From: Ypsolopha sequella
Lineage: Eukaryota > Arthropoda > Insecta > Lepidoptera > Ypsolophidae
Assembly: GCA_934047225.1 (NCBI GenBank)
Contig: OW203997.1
Span: 11,146,417 to 11,210,416 of the forward strand
DNA: 64,000 bases
Direction: 5' to 3'
A model generated the notes under the pieces. The model saw only the letters and a list, made by a program, of their open reading frames with translations, was not told the origin of the DNA and made no database searches. Below are positions 35,861-44,401 of this stretch, piece after piece; position 1 is the stretch's first letter; every line of letters starts with the position of its first letter. Position numbers and translations under genes: made by a program.

Positions 35861-36012
35861 CATTAGAAATGCCATTTAACACGCGTTAGAGTGAGATAAA
35901 TAGTGACGCTATTTAAAATGAGTTGGAATGAGATAGGAACGCAGTTAAACGTGGTTGAATGAGAGAGGCATAATTGATATAGGCTACAGTGAGATAGGTA
36001 GTGACGTGGTGC
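35861..36012. repeat. Diverged short tandem repeats
   Basis: 'GTTAGAGTGAGATAAATAGTGACG', 'GTTGGAATGAGATAGGAACG', 'GTTGAATGAGAGAGG' and 'TACAGTGAGATAGGTAGTGACG' recur every 30-40 bp. Old minisatellite-like array. Confidence 0.6.
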
Positions 36013-36611
36013 ATTCCTTCCGAGAATATTTGTTAGTTTCCACTTTTTGTAATAACAACTTTAGTAAAAATTTTTTGTAAAGAAATTTTTGGTCCAATTT
36101 ATTTTCCCGCAAGTGTAAAACCAGCTCAACGGGCGAAAAATATTTAAAGAATGGGTAATGGTGACAATTAACCGCCACAATATTATTATGTATCTCTAAA
36201 GGAGTGTCTGAAATGTTCCGAGGGTCAATTGATAAATCAAACACTCAAAAAACCACTTTTAGCCGACCATAATAAATTTACGTCCCGACGTGATAGCAAG
36301 TAGGATCAATGCCGTGTGACGATGATCGAAATACAGTAATAAATTAGATAAAATAAAATACGTATTACTTTTGACCCTGCCTCGTCCACTCTATTCGTAT
36401 TTTTGCTATGGTGACGCGAACTTAGAGACCGGGACGAATTTCCCCCCACGCGCTATCGTAAAATAGAATAAGCCACGCCCGGAACTGGTTTTTGTTTTGG
36501 CTATGTCATATTCTTAACTACTATTGTGTAATTGTAACATAATGTGAGTTCGAAACTAACGAAGTATTCTAATGTCTAATAGACACAATACTTTATCTAC
36601 CACTATATACA

Positions 36612-36786
36612 TAATAAAGCCAATTCTGAAGGCTTTAATTTTAGTTTTAGTGCTGTCAAAGCTTAAAATTTTCCAAAGAAATTTAGCTCCTAATCCTAAC
36701 GCTTAAGGACTATTTCGTATCAAAGAAAATTTAGTTTTGACAGCACTAAACCTAAAATTAAAGCCTTCAGAATCGGCTTTAATATC
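36612..36786. mobile_element. Foldback MITE, family FB-C copy 2
   Basis: The left arm AAAGCCAATTCTGAAGGCTT, then TAATTTTAGTTTTAGTGCTG TCAAA, pairs with 36,732-36,783. The centre CTTAAGGACTATTTCGTATC matches the centre at 19,550. Non-coding; better preserved than copy 1. Confidence 0.8.
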
Positions 36787-37149
36787 GTCTTAAATTATAT
36801 AAAAAATATCGCTTTTCAACTAACAATTTCACGAAAAATTAAAAAAGAAAGGGTGAGATAAATCTTATTCAATATTTCTTATTCTAACTTATACGTTTCT
36901 CTTTATCTCGTTTATAAATCGCATAATTGCTGTGTCATAATGTAAAATAATATCAGATAAATAATGTAGGTACTGTGATATTGAAAAATAATTTAATTAC
37001 AGTTTTAATTCAATGTTCGGTTTTGGGTCAACATTTAACATAACATATCAAAATTCCAGACAAACAGTAATAATTATTAAATAATTTATAAATATATTAT
37101 TTAGGATATAAATTTTGTAGTACACGTATGTATGATTACTTATTACTTA

Positions 37150-37424
37150 TATAGAAATATTTATTGAAATGAGGGTTTTTCGACACCAATTCTTCTGGTT
37201 TGACAATTTAGAATGACATATGGACTACAATTATATTTTGTTATATGGGTTTTAACGGTATCTAGAACCTGGTTAAACGAAATTTTGATAGCAACTTTAG
37301 TACATTTTATATTAATAAAAAACCGACTTTTTGCTACTCTTCTACGAATCCGTCCCTCTCGCACTGAGGGTTTTTTTCGCATATGGAGTAACAGGGACGC
37401 TAAAACTTTTACATATCGCCTTAA
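37150..37424. mobile_element. TTAA-target element family T2, copy C (partial)
   Basis: It holds TTTATTGAAATGAGGGTTTT, CCGTCCCTCTCGCACTGAGG and GGAGTAACAGGGACGC, and ends ACATATCGCCTTAA at 37,424. The left end is not preserved or not recognisable. A 106-codon open frame over it is not a gene. Confidence 0.65.
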
Positions 37425-38275
37425 TCACGTGAGTTCGGGCAGCGTCCCAAATGCCGGCTCCGGTACCCGTCCCAAGTGCCGGATCCGGCAGCTGAGACTT
37501 CCTTTATCATTACATGTAAAAAGTACCAGTTAATCCTGACGTAAATAAAATGTAACGTGAATTATCTGAACAGAAGAAAATATATTACAATCTGGTTGCC
37601 CGCTGTCGGTTTGTAATACCCGTAACCGAATTTTCTCTTTCAATAATTAAAGAGGGTTTCAGTGTTGCGTTTACCTTCATACATGATTTAGTTGCAGAGG
37701 CTAAGGTTCGTATCTAGTATGTACACAGGGTACCTTAAGTATCTTAAAAAACCCCGAAAACCGTAATTAAACACAAACTTATACAAAGCGTGCTCCCGAG
37801 GTTTTATTTTTACTCGCACTGAGCGAGCGGCGATAAAAAAGAATCTGTAGGTTTCCTCTTTTTTTACTCTTTGGTTTACAGTCTGGCTTCGAAACAGGAT
37901 CTGGACTATGTACTTTGTTTAACAATTGTTTAAATAATAACAAGAATTAGGAGGGCACTACATGATGAAAAAATTTAATTTCCATGTCAAGGTATTAAAT
38001 ATGCATTATTTACTGCCTGTACGATATTTACACCAACACCATTAAAAAAATCCACGCTAAATTCTCAAGATTCCTGAACTTAAAATTCAATAAGATGAAT
38101 CTAGATTATATAATCAAATGTAATTTATCATCATTTGCTCCCCTTAATTTGCGCAGAGAAGCGGCCGATCTATCACTATTTTCTCACATAGCTACATTTA
38201 AAATTGATGTCCCTGACCTACTTAGCAAACTGTCACAGAAGGTCCCTTGAATCAGGTCTAGTCGTAGAAACTGCC

Positions 38276-38749
38276 TTAAGGGCCTTACTATTGCCAAATG
38301 GGTACTTTCTAAAGCCTACTCCTCGTTTATGGCGAAACCAAAAATAATGAAAAACTGTATTATGAATAATCAACTCTTAGACAACATATACAACATTTTT
38401 CTTTTTCATACCACCAAAACTTCTACATGAAATATTTTTTTAACTGAATTGTGTTTTTTGGCTTGAATTTCCTACTGCTCTTAAGTGGCTTGGCCGATTG
38501 AATTCATTTATGCTTTGATAAATAGATAAACTTGATATCTATAAACATAACATAACATTATTCAATCGAACAATCACGTCCTAGTGAAAAGTATAATTTT
38601 CTCCTATTTCGCCCTATCAAGGACACAGCAAGCGTCGTAACAGCCACTATGCATTGCGCGCTGATATGAACGTTATTTCAATGTCGTTTCTGTTGATATT
38701 CGTACCGACAAATATCGAGCTGCTTATTTGGCGACGGTAATCGCCTTAA
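38276..38749 (+). mobile_element. TTAA-target element family T1, copy 1 (474 bp)
   Basis: It is flanked by TTAA at both ends and starts TTAAGGGCCTTACTATTGCC. It ends GGCGACGGTAATCGCCTTAA, an imperfect inverted repeat of about 25 bp. The second complete copy is 58,733-59,205, about 95% identical by eye. There is no coding capacity. TTAA duplication is the hallmark of piggyBac-type integration, though these ends do not begin with the usual piggyBac CCY. It sits in a LINE open frame. Confidence 0.9.
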
Positions 38750-38819
38750 GTTGCACATTCTATATTCATCTACCAATCACAGACGCAACGCTTTCATCTG
38801 GCAAATTAGTAACTTCTTT

Positions 38820-39246
38820 TTAAGGCGATATGTAAAAAAATAGAGGTGCTTCTTTTTTGTGTATTTCATAAAATACATTGAAAATTTTAATACATTTCTG
38901 GTGCATTTGGACTATATAATAAATAATCTAGGGTTTTGAAATTGGAAAACATGTTTGCATAAATTTTCCTCGATAGAAATAATTGTTGAAATGAGGTCTT
39001 CAAAGACACTTTTTCTCTTCGTTTGACGAATAGGAATCATATACAGAACTCAAACATATTTCAATAGGTGTGTTTCAACAGTATATAGAGATTTGATGTT
39101 TGAAGTTTTGCTAGCTATTTTGTTTTTTTTTATAAAAATCATAAAAATAACATTTTATGCTTTCACCCTAAATCCACCCCTCTCGCACTGAGCGTGTTTT
39201 TGCTTGGAGCGATAGTGACAAAAATTAAATTCGCATAGCCTCTTAA
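38820..39246 (+). mobile_element. TTAA-target element family T2, copy A (complete, 427 bp)
   Basis: It starts TTAAGGCGATATGTAAAAAA and ends AATTCGCATAGCCTCTTAA. The interior has ATTGTTGAAATGAGGTCTTC, a poly-T run and CCACCCCTCTCGCACTGAGC. The complete reverse-oriented copy is 56,625-57,048 and partial copies are at 7.8, 23.7 and 37.4 kb. It lies 70 bp from the T1 copy, in the same LINE. Confidence 0.9.
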
Positions 39247-39339
39247 CAGATTCAGTCGACCTTTTGACATCAAAACCCAGATTTTTTTAAATTACTGAGA
39301 AGTTAGCGTACCACAAATAAAATAAAAATGAATAAAATT

Positions 39340-39797
39340 AAATTTGGGCAAGTGCGAATTGGACTCGCGTACAAAGAGTTCCGTACCACCATACAATATG
39401 GGTACGGTACCCTAAAAATATTCTGGTCAATAACAACTGACTGCCACTGAGTACGGAACCCTAATATCTTAACTGGTATCCTGTAACCTTTACGTAATCA
39501 CCTATTGCCATGATTTTATTTTATAATTTTCGGTCTACTTGTTTCAGAGATAAGGGGAGGGGACTTGATAACGTTAAAAAATGCTACTTTTTGGAGGTTT
39601 TTTGTATGGGGACGCCCCATAGATTTTTTTCTTTCATGTTTTCCCGTGATAGAGGCCGTAGTAAAACATATTCTGTGAAAATTTCAATTGGCTAATAACG
39701 GCTGAAGCTGTAGAACCCTGTGAGAGAAGGACAGACAGACAGCGGAGACTTAGTATTGGGTCCCGTTTGGCACCCTTTGGGTACGGAACCCTTAAAA
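39340..39797 (-). repeat. 'GGGTTCCGTA' repeat, minus strand
   Basis: GCAAGTGCGAATTGGACTCG at 39,345 and CCCTTTGGGTACGGAACCCT near 39,773 mark the two ends of the common lepidopteran repeat in reverse. A 'GGACAGACAGACAGCGGAGA' segment lies between. Internal open frame 39,510-39,695 is not a gene. Confidence 0.7.
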
Positions 39798-39902
39798 AGT
39801 AATAGGCTTAACTTGCCAACAAATACACTTATATAATAACATCATTAAATCGAGGACGTGATCATTAAAACTTTTTCAATTTCTCTAGCAAAAGTTTTTA
39901 AG

Positions 39903-41208
39903 TACACCGTGGCCCAAAATAACGTTGACAAAATTAAAATGTTAAAATTTCAAAAATGTAATAGTTTGCGTTATCTTTTGTTTTTTGTTGATGTATACTC
40001 ATTCATTGGCGCCATTTTGAACATAGTTCGTTTACTAAAAAGTGAAAAATATATATTTATTTCGCTATGTCAGTGCAACGTGGAGCCATAATTTCATTAC
40101 ATGACCGTGGAAAAAGGCAGTGTGAGATAGTGAAGATTCTTGGCGTTAGTCGTCAGTTAGTTTCTGCAGCAATTAAAAGCTATAACGAGCTTGGCAACAT
40201 CGAAGAACGTCCTGGAAGAGGACGCAAGCCGACTGTTAGAACTTCTAGGAACCGACACATTATCAAACAAAGATTAGTGCGTAATCCATAGACCAATGTG
40301 AGGAAAATGTCTCGAGACTTGGGGATTTGTCGCTCCACCATACGGCGTATAGTGAAACATGATCTGCAATTGGTACCATACAAACTGAGAAAAGCGCAAT
40401 TGCTTACGGAAAAAGACAAAAAAGTTCGACTTGAGAGATGTCGTTTGCTTAAACAACGCTCCGCAGCGTTAAATTGGGAAAATATCGTATTCTCTGACGA
40501 AAAATCATTTACGATAGAACAAGCCCATAATCACCAAAATGAAAGGATCTGGTCTTCCACTCGTCCTGGAGCTGCTGCATGTGTTCCACATCGCCAAAAC
40601 GTTGAAACAGTTATGGTTTGGGGTGCGATTTGCGCCACTGGCAAAATTTCCCTAATTTTTGTAGAAAAGGGTATCAAAATCAACCAAGAAAACTACCGAC
40701 GAGACATTCTTGAAAATGTGCTCCTTCCTTGGAGTCAACAGCACTTTGGTAATCGTCCATGGATATTTCAGCAAGACTCCGCTCCAGCTCACACCACAGG
40801 GAGGGCCTTAAGTGTTCAACAGTGGTGCAGACAATTTTCCTGGTTTTATCAGTTCCAAAGAATGGCCCCCCTACTCGCCTGATCTAAATCCTATGGATTA
40901 CAGTTTATGGTCTATCTTAGAAGCTAGGTCTTGTGCTACGCGTCATAGAAGTGTTGATGAGCTAAAAGCAACACTTACACGGGAGTGGGACAAAATATCT
41001 GTAGAGGAAGTGCGGAAAATTGTAGAAAATTTTACCAAGCGTTTGTCTCTTTGAAACCGCGCTAAAGGAGGTTATTTTGAAGACAAATAGGAATTCTTGT
41101 ATCAAATAAAGTGTATTTTTATAATTTATAACCTTATTTAATGCACGTATAAAGTTGTCAAAATTTTTCGTAAAAACTCTTGTCAACGTTATTTTGGGCC
41201 ACCCTGTA
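39903..41208 (+). mobile_element. mariner transposon, nearly complete (1.3 kb)
   Basis: TA dinucleotides bound the element at 39,903 and 41,207. The inverted ends share GTGGCCCAAAATAACGTTGA CAA over about 28 bp (39,909-39,931 and its complement ending near 41,203). It contains one transposase gene, described separately. Length and layout are those of a full-length mariner. Confidence 0.92.
40067..41054 (+). pseudogene. mariner transposase, one stop and one frameshift
   Basis: It starts MSVQRGAIISLHDRGKRQCE with a helix-turn-helix (ILGVSRQLVSAAIKSYNELG) and the linker GRGRKPTVR. An in-frame TAG follows LVRNP at about 40,289. The frame resumes as VRKMSRDLGICRSTIRRIVK, the second helix-turn-helix. 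Catalytic residues are FSDEKSF (first Asp, near 40,498), FQQDSAPAHT (second Asp, codon 40,775) and YSPDLNPMDY (third Asp, codon 40,881). Between the last two, a +1-type shift near 40,800-40,815 breaks the frame. Their spacing, 106 nt, fits DD34D if one base was inserted. The C-terminus LWSILEARS...KRLSL ends at 41,054. All three catalytic residues remain, so decay is light. The ATG at 40,067 fits the 330-350-residue family length. Confidence 0.92.
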
Positions 41209-41534
41209 AATACGTAAATTTTCATGTAAGGCAAGTCTTGTAGAAGACAAACAAGAATCGAGTAACGAAGGACTGTTTTGATACAAACCAGAAGTAATGA
41301 ACTTAGGCACTCCCGAGAAAGCAAATAAACTTGTCAAATTAAAGGAACAATATATTTAATAGTGTTTATATACAAAATACACATATTACGTATTTAGTAT
41401 GACAGCCGAAAAATCTTCGGCATATTACGATTAAAAAAAATCATATTGTCACGACAGGGTGTTGAAGGTCCTTGTGAGCTGGAAGTGTTACTGGAATTAG
41501 TACACCCACGTTACAAAACGATTTATACGGAATG

Positions 41535-41760
41535 AACAAAGCGTGAATTCACATAACGCCCTCGTGAGCGTTCAGTATGTGCATTACAGGCTGGTGTATT
41601 AAGTAGTTACAAAAATTCAGTGTACAGTTAGAAGAGTTCACCGGTTCAGGTTAGAACCGAGGTGGCGCAATTGGTAGCGGGCTTGCCTTGTAAGCAAAAG
41701 ATTGCAGGTTCAAATCCTGGGCCGAGGTAATTTTTCAAAATATTTGATTACTTGAGATTT
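41535..41760 (+). mobile_element. SINE-like element S2, copy 2
   Basis: It shares CACATAACGCCCTCGTGAGC and GTTCAGTATGTGCATTA with 31,265. Its tRNA-like part is better kept: GAGGTGGCGCAATTGGTAGC (A-box) and GCAGGTTCAAATCCTGGGCC (B-box), with a TTGTAAG anticodon-like loop. The acceptor strands do not pair, so it is not a functional tRNA gene. Confidence 0.65.
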
Positions 41761-42289
41761 TTTACTCATTGATTTCTTGTTTGAAATACACTCTAATCTT
41801 TTGTTTTCCCACTATAAATATAGTGATGTGAAAAGTTACATCTATTTATCACACGAGAGCAAAGTTAATTGTTTCTTGTGCCTTTGAATCCCTCACCACG
41901 CTTTAACTTATTATTAATTACGATTATTATTTACGATTACTTCATTTTACAGTTTGCTTTAATCAATTTCAAATTAATTAATTACGCATTTTTGAGGCTT
42001 CTTGTACAGATAACTGGTAGAAAATCATACAAGAAGACATAGGAAAATTGAGGTTACTTTTTATTTTAAGCATACCTATCTAAATAACTTTAAGAAATAT
42101 ATTATGTTTTACGTAAGCTAAGAATATTATTTTAAAAGGTCACCCAATGGGCGTAATGTCTTTGAAAAAGAAGGGAATCGTAAAAAATGCCAAAGTGAGA
42201 ATGTGAATACATACCCATAGTGTTGTTCAATTTACTCGCAGATTTTATTTATTTTTTATTTATATTTTTAATGAATGTTCAGTAATCGG
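41761..42289. other. No gene recognised
   Basis: AT-rich, unassigned. Confidence 0.4.
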
Positions 42290-42887
42290 TTAAGCTGGAG
42301 CTACATGACCAAAAAAAAAAATTTATTTGACAGGTTTTGACAATTTTTTGACAGGTCCAAAAAAATATTCCGATTTGCATAAAACTCGGTATCAAGGGGC
42401 ATTTGGGGTCGCCAATTATGCTGCCGTATTCAAATTTGACATTTTTTGACAACTGATAGGGATTTTGACACTTTTTCGGAAAAACTTTGAACGGTGAGTC
42501 CCCGTTTTTGGCACTCTGGCGAGGCCGAAGGTCGAGCAAAGTTCCACGAGGCCGAAAAACGAGCATGCGAGTTTTTCGGCCGAGCACTACACATTGACTC
42601 CCAAAGGGAGTGAGAGCACTTAAAATGTTTGTTTCTGAAAAAAATGTAATTTGTTTCCCGTAGGCCACGCGGGCGAAGCCGCGGGCAGAAGCTGGTTTCT
42701 ATATAAGAAACAAGGAAGAATAAATATGTCGGTTTTTTATAATTTTTCAGAATTAAATAATTATTTTTTTTAGTAGGACTACTAAAGAAAGTTTCATGCA
42801 AATTGGAATACTTTTTTGGACCTGTCAAAAAATTGTCAAAACCTGTCAAATAAAATTTTTTTTTTTGGTCATGTAGCTCCAGCTTAA
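42290..42887. mobile_element. TTAA-target element T3 with ~90-bp inverted ends and repeat cargo
   Basis: TTAA flanks both ends (42,290-42,293; 42,884-42,887). The inverted repeats start GCTGGAGCTACATGACCAAA and include TTGACAGGTTTTGACAATTT, about 90 bp with few mismatches. The interior holds, in reverse, the 'CTTGGCCGAAAAACTCGCAT' and 'CCCGCGGCTTCGCCCGCG' repeat seen at 5,318-5,520. Two overlapping open frames of 129 and 162 codons are products of this repeat and not proteins. Confidence 0.85.
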
Positions 42888-43020
42888 GGTGATTACCCAC
42901 GCCAACGGCCTTGAGCAATCGGCCTCACCTCCGGGGAGTTACAGGCGCTGCTCCCCGCATGCCTCTGCGCAGACGCCCCGCGCCCCTGTACAAAGATCGC
43001 TAGCGTCGGAATGATTCACA
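42888..43020. other. GC-rich unassigned block
   Basis: About 120 bp with CGCCAACGGCC, GGGGAGTTACAGGCGCTGCT and CAGACGCCCCGCGCCCCTGT. It is much GC-richer than its surroundings and directly abuts the T3 element. No open frame with splice sites is convincing; possibly a repeat fragment. Confidence 0.35.
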
Positions 43021-43414
43021 CCTCGTAGCGAGGTAGAAATAAATTTATGTAGCATTGTTTTATGCCCAAACCTATAACTATAACTTTTCAAGCTCAATAG
43101 GCTGTGCTGTAACAGAAAGATGTGACCATTCTGTTCATATTACTACGCGGTGATATTTTGGTAGTTTTGAAAACAAACTAGTGGTTATAGTTATTGCGAA
43201 CTAGTGGTGATAGTACTGAAATCACGAAAATATATAAAACATATACAACAGTTACATACAGTACCTGCTCTAATGTAACATGTCATCAAAATCGGTTATG
43301 TGAGGACACCCGAAAGTGACCAAGTTGATATTGGGGTCAGACCTTTATAAATCTTGGGCTTGAGCGGTAACAGACGACCGTCACTTTGCAGTTGGTAACC
43401 GTCAACAGTAGGGC

Positions 43415-43566
43415 CACCATGAGTTTGGCACTCGATATAAGTTAGCGACTGCGTAAAATATAATGTATTGGAAATTCTGGTTCCTCTCGTATACCGCTAG
43501 AACCGCTAAACTCATACAAATGTTTTACGCTGTCGCTAACGTGTATCGAGTGCCAAACTCATGGTA
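43415..43566. mobile_element. Short palindromic MITE
   Basis: ACCATGAGTTTGGCACTCGA at the left matches the inverted right end (TCGAGTGCCAAACTCATGGT). The pairing extends about 45 bp through GTTAGCGAC.GCGTAAAA. The flanks (43,380-43,415 and 43,600-43,690) resemble 45,790-46,000 in having 'GTCAGC.GTCG'-type sequence. Non-coding. Confidence 0.8.
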
Positions 43567-44139
43567 GGCCAGAGGCACAGTATTATACTGCGCCAGAGGA
43601 TTGAGGTAACTTTAGACGTCGAACCTTGTCGGAGGTAACCGTCTAATGATGGTAGCGTCAGCCATCGTCAGTTGCAGTCAAACAATTTTTCATAAAAAGT
43701 TTCTGTTTTTATATTTGAATGATTTTTGAACGATAATGACGAAAAAAAATATATATTGATAAAATATTATTTTGTTACAATTTTTGTTGATTTCGGTGCT
43801 TTTAGAGACTTGAGTGGTATGTATCGGTTATTTGCGGGTCTCATAATAAAACCGATAGTATGTAATATATTTGGGTACTCAGAAAAGGTTTCAATGATGT
43901 TGATGCAACTTTTAGATTTCATTTTTATGAAGATTGTATTCGCACGTAAAATAAACAAAACATATATTTTTTTAGTCTGTAAATTTTAATTATGTTACGT
44001 AATCTGTACCACAGTTTCACCTCGCTAACACTTGTAAGCTCTGATCTGCAGGTAAATCCTCAATTTGGTAAATATATGTATATATTTTCTTGATCATGAG
44101 TCTTCTGCTTTTTATTTGTTCTTCACTTGAGATAAGTTA

Positions 44140-44395
44140 AATTTTTTGTTGTGCTCTTTGTTCTTCATTTTCTTGTTCTGTACTTTGTTTATTTCATTGT
44201 TCTGTACTGCGGTCTTCATTTTCTTGTTCTATTATATTGTAATACATTTTCTGTGTGTTTTCGTTTTTGTAATTTTCTTTTTTCCTTTTGTTACTTTTTT
44301 GGTTGTGCACTTTGTTTTTCATTTTATTGTTCTGTACTGTGGTTTTCATTTTCTTGTTTTATATTTTGTAATACATTTGCTGTAAATTAAAATGA
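44140..44395 (-). other. Purine-rich degenerate repeats, possible decayed exon sequence
   Basis: Read on the minus strand it is a set of imperfect repeats like CAAGAAAATGAAGAC...AGTACAGAACAA, encoding Gln/Glu/Asn-rich stretches broken by stops. It lies directly downstream of the last exon of the minus-strand gene at 44,402 and may be decayed coding or 3' UTR. Phe-rich plus-strand frames of 79 codons are antisense artefacts. Confidence 0.3.
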
Positions 44396-44401
44396 ATCTA
44401 C

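Larger units (their letters stand above)
38030..39325 (+). mobile_element. LINE 3' end split by two TTAA elements
   Basis: 38,045-38,275 encodes HAKFSRFLNLKFNKMNLDYI, then SSFAPLNLRREAADLSLFSH and FKIDVPDLLSKLSQKVP, followed by an in-frame TGA at 38,248. This is the LINE C-terminal pattern 'L..RR...D...L......ID.P.LL..'. The frame continues after the first inserted element (38,750-38,819: LHILYSSTNHRRNAFIWQIS) and after the second (39,247-39,290: DSVDLLTSKPRFF, stop TAA). Each junction is exactly in frame when one TTAA is kept. The A-rich tail is at 39,310-39,325. Confidence 0.8.

Noticed and set aside
40180..40456. Minus-strand frames of 79 and 60 codons
   Set aside because: Antisense to the mariner transposase.
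41648..41725. Functional tRNA gene
   Set aside because: A- and B-boxes are present but the acceptor stem strands do not pair, and the unit is part of a dispersed SINE-like element.
42279..42918. Overlapping minus-strand frames of 129 and 162 codons
   Set aside because: Run across the inverted ends and repeat cargo of the T3 element; not conserved as protein.
44146..44390. Phe/Val/Leu-rich plus-strand frames suggesting a membrane protein
   Set aside because: They are the complement of purine-rich imperfect repeats; both overlapping frames look similarly hydrophobic, as expected from T-rich sequence.
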